From Phycisphaerae bacterium (GTDB lineage: Bacteria > Planctomycetota > Phycisphaerae > Phycisphaerales > UBA1924), in assembly GCA_016793195.1 (NCBI GenBank), contig JAEUJA010000063.1, positions 1 to 34,538 of the forward strand: DNA of 34,538 bases, written 5' to 3'. A program made the translations under genes and the position numbers. Under the pieces are notes generated by a model. That model saw nothing but the letters and a program-made list of their open reading frames with translations, was not told the origin of the DNA and made no database searches. Below are positions 1 to 9,600 of this stretch, in pieces (within the stretch, counting starts at the first letter, position 1; each line of letters begins with the position of its first letter).

Positions 1-2777
1 ACGCGGCCAGGTCGGATGCGATCAAGTCGGACGCGGCCAAGAGCCGCCCGGTGGTGACTCCCAAGAGCGAGCCGCCCCCGCCGCCGCCAACACCGGCGCC
101 CCCGCCGATGCGGATGGAGGAGCCGCGGGTCGAGCCGGCGAAGGCCACGCCCGCGGAGCCGGCGCCCGCGCCGATGGCGGAGCGGCCGCCCTCGCGCCCG
201 CCCGCGCCACAGCCGGTGCCACAACCCACGCCGACTCCGGCTGCGATGGACGCGGACGTGACGCAGGACCTTCCGTCGCACGAGAGCGGCGTGGCGGCGG
301 TCGAGGCGTCGAAGTCGCGGGCGGCGTCGGGCGCGCCGGCCAAGACGCCGCCGGCGCCTGTCGAGGCGTCGATGGCGCGTTCGCGTCCGGCGTCGCTGTC
401 GAACGTGGGGCGAGTGTCGACGGCGAGCGTGGCGGGCGATGCGCCCAAGTCGTTCGAGGAGCTTGAGCGGGAATCCGAGCGCCGCAAGGCCGAGCCGAAG
501 AAGGCCGGCGCGGGCAAGTGGATCGGGATCGGCGTCGGCGCGGTGGGGTTGGTGGCGGTGGCGGCGATCGTGATCGCGAACCTGCCGAAGGATGATCCGA
601 AGAAGGATGGACGGATCGTCATCAACCCCCCCGAGCCCGAGCCGCCGAAGCCGAACCCGAGCCCAAACGTTGATCCTCCGATCGACGATGGGTCCAAGCC
701 GTCGGTGACGCCCGACCCCGACGCGGAACGGAAGGCCGAGGAAGCCCGCAAGCGGAAGGAGGCCGAGGAGGCCCGCAAGCTGAAGGAAGCCGAGGAGGCC
801 CGAAAGCGGAAGGAGGCCGAGGACGCCGCGGCCCGCGAGGAGGCGGAGCGCAAGACGCGGGAGGAGGCAGACCGAAAAGTCAAAGACGAGGCCGATCGGA
901 AGGCCGCGGCGGATCGCAAGGCGGAAGAGGACCAGAAGTCCGAGGACGCCCGCAAGGCAAGCGAGGCCGCGGCGCGTACCGCGGGCGAGCGGGCGGCGAA
1001 GGTGACGGCGGCGCGGGGCGCGCTGGGCGCGATCGCCGCGAACCTGGCGGCGGGTCTGGACGCGGGAGAAGTGCCGAGCGGCGGGCAGTCGATCCAGGCG
1101 CTGCTGGCGCTGGTGCCGGCGGACCTGGAGGCCGACGCGATCGGGAGCGACGCGGCGCTGCGCACGGCGTTGGCGCGGGCCCGGGGGCTGGGCGCGATCG
1201 CGTCGATCGCGGGCGCGGACGCGGCGGCCACTCGCGCGGCGGACGAGAGCAAAGCGGGGAACGCCTCCGGGTCGATCGCGGCGGGGCGGCGGGTGCTGGC
1301 GCTGGTGAAGGACGGCGCGCCCGGGGACCTGAACGCGGTCGAGTCGACGGGCGCGATCCTGGAGCGTGTGCGTGAGGCGGCCCGCGCGCTCCCCGACGCA
1401 GCCAAGGCCAAGCGCGACGCGCTGGCCAAAGACGCCGACGATCGCAGGCGGGCGTTGTTTGTCGCGGGCGTCAAGGGCGTGAAGGTGGACGACGCGGCGG
1501 CGATCCGCAAGGCGATGGCGATGGCGGCGGGGTTCGGCGCGACCGCCGAGGACATCCCGGCCAAGGCGCGCCTGAACCTGTTGGTGCTGGCATTGAAGGA
1601 TGACGTGGCCAAGGCGGGCGACGACGCGGCGGCCAAGGCGGCGGCGGACAAGTTCCGTGGCGGCGCGGGGGCGCTGGGCGCCGCGGTGGCGGCGGAAGTC
1701 GCGCCGATCGTGGCGGCGCTGGACGCGGCGGAAAAAGAACCCGCGCCGACCGGCGGCGGGAGCGTGAACTTTGCCACGGCGGGCCCGGGGAGCGCGGGCT
1801 GGAGCGCCAAGCCCGGCGCGGACGGCGCGTCGGTGGTGTATACGACCCCCTCGGGCCAGTCGATCGAGTTCATCCGCATCGCGGGGACCGAGACGTTCCT
1901 GTCGGCGTCGGAAGTTTCGATCGGGGTGTTCCGCGACGCGGCGTTTGGCAAGCCGACGATGACGCGCCTGGCCAAGCGGGCTGACCTGGTGGGACCGATC
2001 GGCTGGCAGCCCAAGGGCCAGGGTGACATCGAGCCGGCCCGGGGCAAGGGCGGGCGTGGCGGGGACAAGTTCGGGTGGTTGGAGACGGCGCCGGGGCTTC
2101 AGAACGCCGGGCAGGCGCCGTTTCCCGTGGAGCTTGAGCCAAAGATCGGCGCTCCGTCGGCGTCGCACCCGATGCAGCAGGTGTCGGCGCGGGTGGCGAG
2201 CGAGGCCGCCGCGGCGATCGGCTGCCGATTGCCCACGGCGTCGGAATGGTCGGCGGCGGCGGGGATGGGGCCCAAGGTCGATGGATCGGCGAACCGGCGA
2301 GACGCGGCGTGGAAGGCGATGCGCGACCACATGATCGGCGTGACGCAGGGCGCGGCCAAGCCTCGGTTCGACACGCTCCCGTGGCCCGACGACGGCGCGT
2401 TCGTGCCGACCGGCGTCAAGGTGCCGGTGCGCATGGACGCGGTGGAAGTTGATGGCGGGGACGACGGGACGGTGTGGTTCCGCACGGCCGCCTCGCCCGA
2501 TGGACGCTTCCATGACCTGGTGGGCAACGTGGCGGAATGGGTGCTGGCGCCCGGGGCGGCGGCGGGCCAGGCGCAGGTGATCGGCGGGTCGGCGATGTCG
2601 GCCAAGGAAGTGGCGGCGGACCAGGCGCAGCGGGCGACGGGCGCGGCGACGCAGGGCTACGCGGACGTTGGGTTCCGCCTGGCGTTCGAGGCGTCGGGTG
2701 GTGGGCCGGCGACGGCGTCGTTGCCGCTGGCGGGGCGGCTCAAAAACGCCGCCGACGCCCTTTCACTGCTGAAGTGA
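1..2777 (+). CDS. Membrane-anchored FGE-sulfatase-like protein, 5' partial (possibly the C-terminal part of a T6SS Ser/Thr kinase)
   Basis: The frame is open to the left edge (in frame from base 3), so the true start is probably outside; a GTG at 51 is the first possible start inside. Numbering from that GTG: a Pro/Ala-rich linker (about 1-155), one TM helix (about 157-177), a Pro-rich stretch, a charged coiled coil of repeated KEAEEARK-type units (about 225-312), an Ala-rich helical part, then an FGE-sulfatase/SUMF1-type fold (about 590-890). Its marks are RLPTASEW, RRDAAW, LVGNVAEW, VIGGSA and DVGFRLAF. No cysteine lies in the C-terminal catalytic segment of true FGEs, so a binding role is more likely than catalysis. 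A cytoplasmic head before a Pro-rich linker and TM is typical of Hanks-type kinases such as PpkA in T6SS loci. The kinase itself is not visible, so that name is inference. The 11266-14709 gene has a similar tail. Confidence 0.8.
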   Translation, partial: AARSDAIKSDAAKSRPVVTPKSEPPPPPPTPAPPPMRMEEPRVEPAKATPAEPAPAPMAERPPSRPPAPQPVPQPTPTPAAMDADVTQDLPSHESGVAAVEASKSRAASGAPAKTPPAPVEASMARSRPASLSNVGRVSTASVAGDAPKSFEELERESERRKAEPKKAGAGKWIGIGVGAVGLVAVAAIVIANLPKDDPKKDGRIVINPPEPEPPKPNPSPNVDPPIDDGSKPSVTPDPDAERKAEEARKRKEAEEARKLKEAEEARKRKEAEDAAAREEAERKTREEADRKVKDEADRKAAADRKAEEDQKSEDARKASEAAARTAGERAAKVTAARGALGAIAANLAAGLDAGEVPSGGQSIQALLALVPADLEADAIGSDAALRTALARARGLGAIASIAGADAAATRAADESKAGNASGSIAAGRRVLALVKDGAPGDLNAVESTGAILERVREAARALPDAAKAKRDALAKDADDRRRALFVAGVKGVKVDDAAAIRKAMAMAAGFGATAEDIPAKARLNLLVLALKDDVAKAGDDAAAKAAADKFRGGAGALGAAVAAEVAPIVAALDAAEKEPAPTGGGSVNFATAGPGSAGWSAKPGADGASVVYTTPSGQSIEFIRIAGTETFLSASEVSIGVFRDAAFGKPTMTRLAKRADLVGPIGWQPKGQGDIEPARGKGGRGGDKFGWLETAPGLQNAGQAPFPVELEPKIGAPSASHPMQQVSARVASEAAAAIGCRLPTASEWSAAAGMGPKVDGSANRRDAAWKAMRDHMIGVTQGAAKPRFDTLPWPDDGAFVPTGVKVPVRMDAVEVDGGDDGTVWFRTAASPDGRFHDLVGNVAEWVLAPGAAAGQAQVIGGSAMSAKEVAADQAQRATGAATQGYADVGFRLAFEASGGGPATASLPLAGRLKNAADALSLLK

Positions 2778-2824
2778 GCAAGGCGTCGGCGCTCTCTCCG
2801 ATCGTGGCGTCTCCGGGCGGCGCG

Positions 2825-3079
2825 CTAGTCGGCGTTTTGCTCATGGGCGCTGGCGGTCGAGGGCTGTGTTCGACCGGCGGGCGGCCTTTGATTCTGGTTG
2901 ATCGGGCGCTTGGCGCCGGGGTCGTCGACGAAGAGGTAGGTGCCGAAACGATCGCCGGCGCCGAAACCCTTCTCGCTTGTGTAGACGGCGGGGGATTGGT
3001 TGCCGGCGGAGCAGCCGGCGAGGGCCGCGACCAGCGTGAGGGCGGCGGGGACGAGAACCTTCCGGGGATTGAATTGCAT
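2825..3079 (-). CDS. Small lipoprotein, 84 aa, function unknown
   Basis: The only minus-strand gene I accept. ATG (complement of 3077-3079) is preceded by GGAGGAGT about 6 bases away, which decides this start over longer upstream readings in the same frame. The N-terminus is a classic lipoprotein signal: MQFNPRK, then a hydrophobic stretch ending in the lipobox L20-A21-G22-C23, with Ser at +2. The mature part is about 61 residues, Gly/Asp/Pro/Gln-rich, with GFGAGDRFGTYLFVDDPG as its most ordered piece and a low-complexity tail. I recognise no family. It converges on the FGE-like gene (47 bases between stops) and diverges from the T6SS operon at 3326. It is far shorter than the T6SS lipoprotein TssJ (about 150 aa or more) and shows no visible TssJ features, but a lipoprotein beside tssKLM is notable because no tssJ is present. 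Confidence 0.75.
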   Translation of the reverse strand: MQFNPRKVLVPAALTLVAALAGCSAGNQSPAVYTSEKGFGAGDRFGTYLFVDDPGAKRPINQNQRPPAGRTQPSTASAHEQNAD

Positions 3080-3254
3080 GGGACACTCCTCCGACACATG
3101 GGCGGTCGGTCGGGGGAAGGAATCGGCGGGCGCGGTGGTCGGGTCGCGGGTCGTGGCGCGGAAAATGCGTGATGGGACCCTGTGGGGCGCGGGTGGCGCG
3201 GTTTGCTGGAGTGGAGCGTGCGTGCGGGGTGGTCGCGGGGCGCGGGCGGGGCGG

Positions 3255-3285
3255 TTGCTCCGGGCGGGCGTGCGGTCTGTATGAT
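3255..3285 (+). promoter_or_regulatory. Candidate sigma70-type promoter for the tagH-like/tssKLM operon
   Basis: TTGCTC at 3255-3260 and TATGAT at 3280-3285 are separated by 19 bases, slightly long. TATGAT matches five of six bases of the -10 consensus and stands out in very GC-rich DNA. It would start transcription about 35 bases before the GTG at 3326. The alternative is that TATGATG is simply the ATG pair opening a longer version of the gene. Confidence 0.35.
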
Positions 3286-3325
3286 GGCGTCCGGTGTTTT
3301 CGGGCCGAGGGGCCCGGGGGGTTGT

Positions 3326-4267
3326 GTGCACGACGCTTCGAGCGAGGTTTCCCGCAAGGTGATGGCGCTGGTGGCGCGTCTGCGGCTGGTGCAGAGCCAG
3401 CTTTCGGACGAGTCCGTGGACGTTCGGCGCGAGCAGCTGGACGGGGAGATTTCGCGCGCCCTGCAATCGATCGCGTCGGGCGATCGCGAGGAGTTCCTGA
3501 AGGAATTGATGGGGGCGTTCCCGACCGCGGACGGCGCGGGGCGGAACGGGGCGGCGGGCGCGGCCGGGGCTGTCACGCAGACCAAGGTCGTCGAGGTCGT
3601 CAAGCCGCGCGAGCTGACGTTTGAAGAAATGGTGGACGGGCTGGTGAAGCAGTGGGGGCTGGCGACGCCGGAGCAGAAGGCCAAGGCGGCGGCGCGGTTG
3701 TCGCAGTCGGGGGTGGCGCCCGCGGGGGGCGGGGCGGGGCTCTCCGAGGCGCAGGTGTCGAAGCTGCGGGACAAGCTGGCGTTCGGGGTCGGCGAGATGC
3801 CCGACGCGGCGCGGGTCGCGGAGCTGTCGGTGGCGATGTTCGAGTTTGCGATGGGCGTCGACAACCTGGTGTGGGGCATGTGGTCCAAGAAGCTGGCGCC
3901 CAACTCGCCCCTGCGGCGCAACGGCACGCTCCAGCGGTTCCTCCGCGACTATGTCACGGGCAAGGGCGAGCTGGCGGGCGGCGGGCCGGTCGCGCCCGAG
4001 GTCCGTCGCCTGCTCCAGATGGCCATCGCGGTGGTGAGTTCGATCGGGCAGGCGGGGACGGCGTTCGGCGAGAAGTATGTGTCGCAGCTCTCGCCCGGCG
4101 CGATCGAGGACGGCATCGGCGACTCGGCGTTCCGCAGCAAGGACGCGGATTGCTGGAAGGCCTACAAGCTCCGGGCCGGTTCGCTGGACCGCCAGGCGAT
4201 CGACGGGGAGATCACGCAGGCGATCGCGCGGTTCGTCGAGGATTGGATGAAGAAGGCCGGGTTGTAG
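3326..4267 (+). CDS. T6SS-associated protein upstream of tssK; possible TagH C-terminal-like protein without FHA domain
   Basis: 313 residues from GTG 3326, which has a G-rich stretch about 5 bases upstream; ATG 3362 and ATG 3281/3284 are alternatives. There is no signal peptide or TM, so it should be cytoplasmic. The N-terminal third is charged and helical, followed by an Ala/Gly-rich linker. The C-terminal half (about 150-313) is well ordered, with MFEFAMGVDNLVWGMW, NSPLRRNGTLQRFLRDY and a final segment with DCWKAYKLRAGSL and FVEDWMKK. This pattern of a 'NPL' helix, a loop, and a final 'W..Y' helix reminds me of the C-terminal domain of the T6SS FHA protein TagH. TagH commonly sits just before tssJ/tssK, so position agrees. 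No FHA domain is present. The family call is tentative; that the gene is real is secure from its codon use and the tssK gene 74 bases downstream. Confidence 0.6.
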   Translation: MHDASSEVSRKVMALVARLRLVQSQLSDESVDVRREQLDGEISRALQSIASGDREEFLKELMGAFPTADGAGRNGAAGAAGAVTQTKVVEVVKPRELTFEEMVDGLVKQWGLATPEQKAKAAARLSQSGVAPAGGGAGLSEAQVSKLRDKLAFGVGEMPDAARVAELSVAMFEFAMGVDNLVWGMWSKKLAPNSPLRRNGTLQRFLRDYVTGKGELAGGGPVAPEVRRLLQMAIAVVSSIGQAGTAFGEKYVSQLSPGAIEDGIGDSAFRSKDADCWKAYKLRAGSLDRQAIDGEITQAIARFVEDWMKKAGL

Positions 4268-4341
4268 CGGGTCTGGATCGGGTTTGCACGGGCTTTGTCG
4301 CGGGGATCGGCGCGGGACGCGCTTTGACGATGGGAGTCCAG

Positions 4342-5751
4342 ATGGCCAAGGGAACGGCGCAGACGCAGGTCGGTTCGCTCAGCCCCGTGCACTGGCACGA
4401 GGGGCTGTTTCTCCAGCCGCACCACCTGCAGGTGACGGCCCGCCAGGGCGAGGAGCGCTTCGGGCGCGAGCGCCGCCTGGGCTGGTCGCACCCCTACGGC
4501 GTGGTGGACATGAAGCTCTCGGTCGACTCGCTGGAGAACCTGACGGTGCGCTTCGAGCGCCTGCGGGCGGTGATGCCCAGCGGGCTGGAGGTGGATGTTC
4601 CCGAGACCACCGACCTGCCGGGGCTGGACATCAAGAAAATCTTCGCGGGCACCAGCGGCGCGTTCACGGTGTCCTTGGCGGTGCCCCTGTGGCAGGCGGC
4701 CCGCGGCAACACGGTCGACCCCTCGTCTGGGGCGGCGGGCTCGCAGGTCAAGCGCCTGTACAACGTGTCGGAGGCGACGCGCCCCGACGAGAACACGGGC
4801 GAGAACAAGCAGGCGATGCTGGTGCGCCGCGTCAACGCGCGCCTGGTCGTCGAGGGCGACGACGTGAGCGACATGGAGGTGCTCCCCCTGGTGCGGATCG
4901 CGCACGCCACCGGAGACGACATCGGGCGCCCGCAGCAGGACAAGACCTATGTCCCGCCGTGCCTGGTGCTGGGCGGGTCGGGGGCGCTGCTCAACCTGGT
5001 GCGGGACCTTGGGAACCAGCTGGAGACCACCCGGCGCGAGGGCGTGATCGAGCTGACCCGAGGCGGGTTCTCGATCGAGAACCTGCGCGGCATCCAGTAT
5101 GAGCAGATGCTCCGGCTGCGCACGCTCAACGTGTACGCGGCGCGGATCGCGTCGCTGGCGGGCGTGCCGGGCGTGACGCCGTTCGAGATGTACCTGGAGA
5201 TGCGCGGGTGCCTGGGCGAATTGGCGGCGTTGTCGCCGGACCGCGACCCGTGGGAGGCGCCCAAGTACGACCACGACAACCCGGGGATCGCGATCTTCGA
5301 GCTGGACCGCAAGATCCGCCAACTCCTGGCGCGCGGGACCGTGGCCAAGTTTGTGAAGGTCGCGTTCGCCAAGGACGGCGCGGTGCTGGCCGCCAACCTC
5401 GAGGACAAGCACATCACCCAGCCCAACGAGTATTTCCTGGGCATCAAGACCAAGATGGACCCGATGGAGTTGGCCAAGCTGGTGGAGGACGCGGACAAGT
5501 TCAAGCTCATGCCGCGGAGCATGGAGCGGCTGATGATCTACGGCGTGCGGTTGGCGGAGGAGCGTCACCCGCCGTACGAACTGCCGGCGCAGGTGGGGCT
5601 GAACTATTTCCGCCTGCTCCGGGCCGAGAGCAAGAGCATGTGGGAGCGGATCGCGGCAGAGAAGAAGGTGGCGATCCGCTGGCCGGAGAACGAGAAGTTC
5701 GAGTTCACGGAAGTGCACTTGTACATGACGGTTCCGGGCGAAGCGACGTGA
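4342..5751 (+). CDS. tssK: TssK, T6SS baseplate protein (ImpJ/VasE family)
   Basis: 469 residues from ATG 4342, the usual length for TssK. GGGAG at 4332-4336 sits 5 bases before this ATG, favouring it over the in-frame ATG at 4330. The family signature is near the N-terminus: V-H-W-H-E-G-L-F-L-Q-P-H-H-L-Q, followed by FGRERRLGWSHPYGV. Typical later parts include RLMIYGVRLAEERHPPYELPAQVGLNYFRL and a C-terminal segment with FEFTEVHLYMTVPG. In studied systems TssK is a trimeric cytoplasmic adaptor joining the baseplate (TssE/F/G) to the membrane complex through TssL and TssM. It is followed by tssL after 127 bases and then tssM, the usual order K-L-M. Confidence 0.95.
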   Translation: MAKGTAQTQVGSLSPVHWHEGLFLQPHHLQVTARQGEERFGRERRLGWSHPYGVVDMKLSVDSLENLTVRFERLRAVMPSGLEVDVPETTDLPGLDIKKIFAGTSGAFTVSLAVPLWQAARGNTVDPSSGAAGSQVKRLYNVSEATRPDENTGENKQAMLVRRVNARLVVEGDDVSDMEVLPLVRIAHATGDDIGRPQQDKTYVPPCLVLGGSGALLNLVRDLGNQLETTRREGVIELTRGGFSIENLRGIQYEQMLRLRTLNVYAARIASLAGVPGVTPFEMYLEMRGCLGELAALSPDRDPWEAPKYDHDNPGIAIFELDRKIRQLLARGTVAKFVKVAFAKDGAVLAANLEDKHITQPNEYFLGIKTKMDPMELAKLVEDADKFKLMPRSMERLMIYGVRLAEERHPPYELPAQVGLNYFRLLRAESKSMWERIAAEKKVAIRWPENEKFEFTEVHLYMTVPGEAT

Positions 5752-5878
5752 GGCGCGGAGAAAGTCCGGCGGGGGGTGCGCCGCGGGGCGGGCCCCGTGT
5801 CTTTCTTGCTTTCTGGTCCTGGGACAGATCGGGTGGGTGAAGCGGGCGCGCCAAGGCGGCGGCCCGACGGGAGGATCG

Positions 5879-6586
5879 ATGGCGACGCTCGTGGAGACCT
5901 GTGAGCCTTTGTTCCAGTACATCTGCCGCCTGAACCGGCTGGGTCGCAAGGGCGGGCTGGTGGACGCCGGGCAGGTGCGGAGCGAGCTGCGCTCGATGCT
6001 GTCGGAGGTGAAGCTGCGGGCCGAGGGCTCGGGGCTGGGCGAGCAATTCGCCAAGGTGCGCCTGCCTCTGATTTATTTCGTGGACTTCATGGTGCGTGAG
6101 AGCGCGCTGCCGTTCGCGCGGACGTGGAAGCACCTGCAGGAAGAAGAGCTGAAGCGGATCGCGGGCGATCAGGATTTCTTCGTGCAGCTCGACGAGACCC
6201 TGAGCGAGCAGGGCGAGGCGGCCAACCAGCGGCTGGCGGTGTTCTACAGCTGCCTGGCGCTGGGGTTCACGGGCATGTACACGGGCCAGGCGGACGGGCC
6301 GATGTTCCTGCGCAAGAAGATGCTGGAGATCGCGGCCCGCATCCGCCCCATGATGGACGCGGAGGAGAACTCGCGGATCTGCCCCGAGGCGTACCAGAAG
6401 GTCGACACGCGCGAGCTTGAGATCGCGGCGGCGCCGGGCGTCTTGCGCTGGGTCGTGGTGCTGGCGATCATGGTGGTGGCGCTCCTGGCGGCCAACTGGA
6501 TCGGATACCGAGAGGCCACCGACACCATCGGGCAGGCCCTGGACGGGATCAAGAACAACACCGCGTCGGCGGAGGCGGCCAAGTAG
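5879..6586 (+). CDS. tssL: TssL, T6SS inner-membrane protein (DotU/ImpK family)
   Basis: 235 residues from ATG 5879, with GGGAGG about 5 bases upstream; GTG 5837 in frame has no comparable site. The protein is a helical cytoplasmic domain with DotU-family features (PLIYFVDFMVRESALPF, ETLSEQGEAANQRLAVFYSCLALGFTGMY) followed by one C-terminal TM helix (about 191-211) and a short tail of about 24 residues. This is the tail-anchored topology of TssL. There is no OmpA-like peptidoglycan-binding extension, so another protein must anchor the complex to the wall, if it is anchored. TssL dimerises, and together with TssM and TssJ forms the trans-envelope complex that docks the TssK-bearing baseplate. 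It lies 89 bases upstream of tssM. Confidence 0.93.
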   Translation: MATLVETCEPLFQYICRLNRLGRKGGLVDAGQVRSELRSMLSEVKLRAEGSGLGEQFAKVRLPLIYFVDFMVRESALPFARTWKHLQEEELKRIAGDQDFFVQLDETLSEQGEAANQRLAVFYSCLALGFTGMYTGQADGPMFLRKKMLEIAARIRPMMDAEENSRICPEAYQKVDTRELEIAAAPGVLRWVVVLAIMVVALLAANWIGYREATDTIGQALDGIKNNTASAEAAK

Positions 6587-6675
6587 ACACGGGCGGGATG
6601 GCGGCGGAGCGAGACGGCGGGGCACGATCAACGGGGTGAAGCGCCCGGGGCGATCCGGGCGATCAGGAAGCGATC

Positions 6676-9600
6676 ATGGATTCGATGCTGGTCATGGCGT
6701 GGATGCTGGCGCAGAGCGGCGGGCTCTCGAGCGTCCTGAAGTTCTTCGGGCTCTCGCCCAAGATGCTCCTCATCATCGTGATCGGCCTGGTGGTCGCGAT
6801 CGCCGCGTGGTGGCTGGTCAAGTTCATCTACAAGCACCGCGAGAAGGCCAAGGAACTGACGCTGGTGCGGCGCATGTTCGCGTCGACTTCGGGCGGTCCG
6901 GCGGCGGGCGCGGACCCGGCCAAGCGGGCGGCGATCGACGGGATGCGGCGCTCGTTCGAGGAGGGCGTGGAGAAGTTCCGGGCCGCGGGCAAGAACGTGT
7001 ACACGCTCCCGTGGGTGCTCTTGGCGGGCCCGTCGGGCTCGGGGAAGACCGAGGCGATCCGCCACTGCAACGTGGGATTCCCGCCGGGGCTTCAGAACTA
7101 TCTCCAGGGCGCGGGCGGCACGCTCAACATGCACTGGTGGTTCACCAACGACGCGGTCATCATCGACACCGCCGGGCGAATCTTCATGGAGAACGCCGGC
7201 ACGGGCGGCGGCGAGGAGTGGCGCGAGCTGCTCAAGATGCTCAAGGACGTCCGGCCCCTGTGCCCGATCAACGGGATGCTCCTGTGCATCGGCGTCGACA
7301 GCCTCATCAAGGACTCGGGCGACGACATCCAGGAGAAGGCCGGAAAGATCGCCCAGCAGCTCGACACCATCCAGCGCATGCTCGACGTGCGCTTCCCGGT
7401 CTTCGTGGTCGTCACCAAGTGCGACCTCATCACCGGCTTCCGCGAGTTCTTTGAGAACGTCACCGACCCCGGGCTCCAGCACCAGATGCTGGGCTGGTCC
7501 AACCCCGCGGCCCTGGACACGGTCTTCAACCCCGAGCAGGTCTCCGAGCACATCGAGACGGTGCGCCAGCGCCTGCTCCGGCGTCGCTACGCGCTCATGA
7601 TCGACCCGGTCCACACCGACGACCCCCAGGCGAGGCGCACGGACCAGGTCGACGCGCTCTACGCCCTCCCCGACAGCCTGGCGCGGTTGTCGTCGCGCCT
7701 CCGGCGCTACCTCGAGCTCATCTTCGTGCAGGGCGAGTGGTCGCCCAAGCCCCTGTTCCTCCGCGGCATCTACTTCACCTCGTCCATGCGCCAGGGCGCC
7801 GAGCTCGACGAGGAACTCGCCAAAATGCTGGGCGTCAGCGTCGACAAGCTCCCGGGCGGCGTGTCCGAGGAAAAGTCCTACTTCCTCCGCGACGTCTTCA
7901 AGGAAAAAATCTTCAAGGAGAAGGGGCTCGTCACCCGCGCCACCAACGTCGACAAGCACCAGGCGCGCCAGCGCCGCGTCGTCGTCGGCTCGGCGATCGG
8001 CGCGGCGGTGCTCTTGCTTGGCCTCACGCTCCTGTCGTCGTACTCGTTCCGCCAGGAAGTCGGCAAGAAGGAAGAGTCGTGGCGGACGATCTGGGGGCGG
8101 ATGGGCGACCTGTCGCCCCTGGGCCTGGGCGGCGCGGCTCCGGCGTACCGCGATCAGAAGGACGTGAAGATCGGGCTCGACGACCTGACGCGCACGGGCG
8201 CGGTGGTGCTGTCGCGCCAATTGGCCGAGCAGCCGCCCAGCGTGCCGCTCCTCCTGAAGCCCGTCGATCTCCTGGGCGTCTTGGGGCGTGGCGGCGACTT
8301 TGAGGCGCGCCTGAAGGGCGCGTCGACGGCGCTGATCGAGCGCGAGGTGGCGGCCAAGCTGGTCGAACAGGCCCGGGCCCGCATGACCCGCGACCTGAAG
8401 GAAGGCAAGCCCTGGAGCGACGAGGCCACCGCCGTGCTGGCCGGGCTCGTCCGCATCGAACGCGGCGAGGTCGGGCCCGCGCAGCCCGTTCCCTTCGATG
8501 TCGACGCCTTCGCGCGCTATGTGCTGGCCAAGGACGAATACGCCAAGGCCGGCGGCGAGGCCAAGCAGCTCCAGGAGCTGGTCACCTGGGCCTACGCCAA
8601 GGACCAGGGCGGCGGCGAGTGGCCAGGAGCCGAAGGGTCGCTGGGACGCGACGCCAACCTCGTCAAGGCCGGCGTGGCGGCGTTCAACGCCCACTGGTCC
8701 AGCGCGCTGGCGAGCGACCCGGCGCTGGGCAAGCTCGTCGCGCTCCGCGACAAGGCCGGGGCGTTCGAGACCGCCGAGCAGGCGCTGCTCTCGGGCGCTG
8801 ATCCGGTGATCGTCAAGACGCTGGCGGAAGGCGACGGGTCCTACGCCCGCTTCGAGAAGTCCTGGAGCGAGAAGTTCGGCGCGATCAAGTCGGCGCACGA
8901 CGAGCTGGACGCGGCCCGCAAGGCCGCCGACTTTGGAAAGCCCGACGCACTTGCCAAGACACTGGAGGCGGCGCGGACGAGTCTGATCGCCAAGGCGAGC
9001 GCGGCGTACGCGACGGTGCTCGACGAGGCCGCCCCCGAGGGCGCGCCGGGGGCGCTGCTCCCGACGGGCGTGAGCTCGACCACGGACAAGGTGGCGGGCC
9101 AGGTCAACCGCGCCGGCGAGGCGGCCGGCAAGGCGATCGACGCGCTGGGCATCGGTTCCAAGGACTGGGCGGGCGACCTCAAGGCCCGCCAGCAGGAGAT
9201 GAAGGACGCGCGCGGCAAGCTGGCGACGGCGATCGGCGCCGAGATCGACAAGCTCAAAGCCCAGTTGGACGAGAAGAGCAAGTCGGGCGGCGTGCTGGCG
9301 TCGCGCCCGAGCGATGATTTCGAGTTCGCGGCCCGCTTCCGCGCCTACGCCGCCGCCGACGGCGCCGTCCGCGCCTCGGCCCCTCCCGCCGGCGACACCA
9401 AGCCAAAGTGGGGAGAGCTCACGACCGCGGAGAAGGCCCGCGTCAACACGTTCGGGGCGGCCCGGACCGCGATCCAGAAGGACTTCGCCCAGGCCGGCGA
9501 CGCGGCGTCCGCCGGGACCGGCGCGGGCAAGGCCTGGCAGGTGGTGGGGCTGGCCGAGAAGGCGGCCCGCACCCGCGCGGTGGCGTCGGCGCTCGAGGGC

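Noticed and set aside
2740-3927. A 395-codon minus-strand frame over the lipoprotein and the following gene
   Set aside because: The 84-residue lipoprotein in another minus-strand frame has a ribosome site and lipobox, and the remainder overlaps the + strand gene at 3326. The product is Pro/Arg/Ser-rich without features.
3652-4329. An upstream extension of tssK within its open frame
   Set aside because: It overlaps the 3326-4267 gene, is Gly/Arg/Ala-rich shadow sequence, and TssK length and signature fit the start at 4342.
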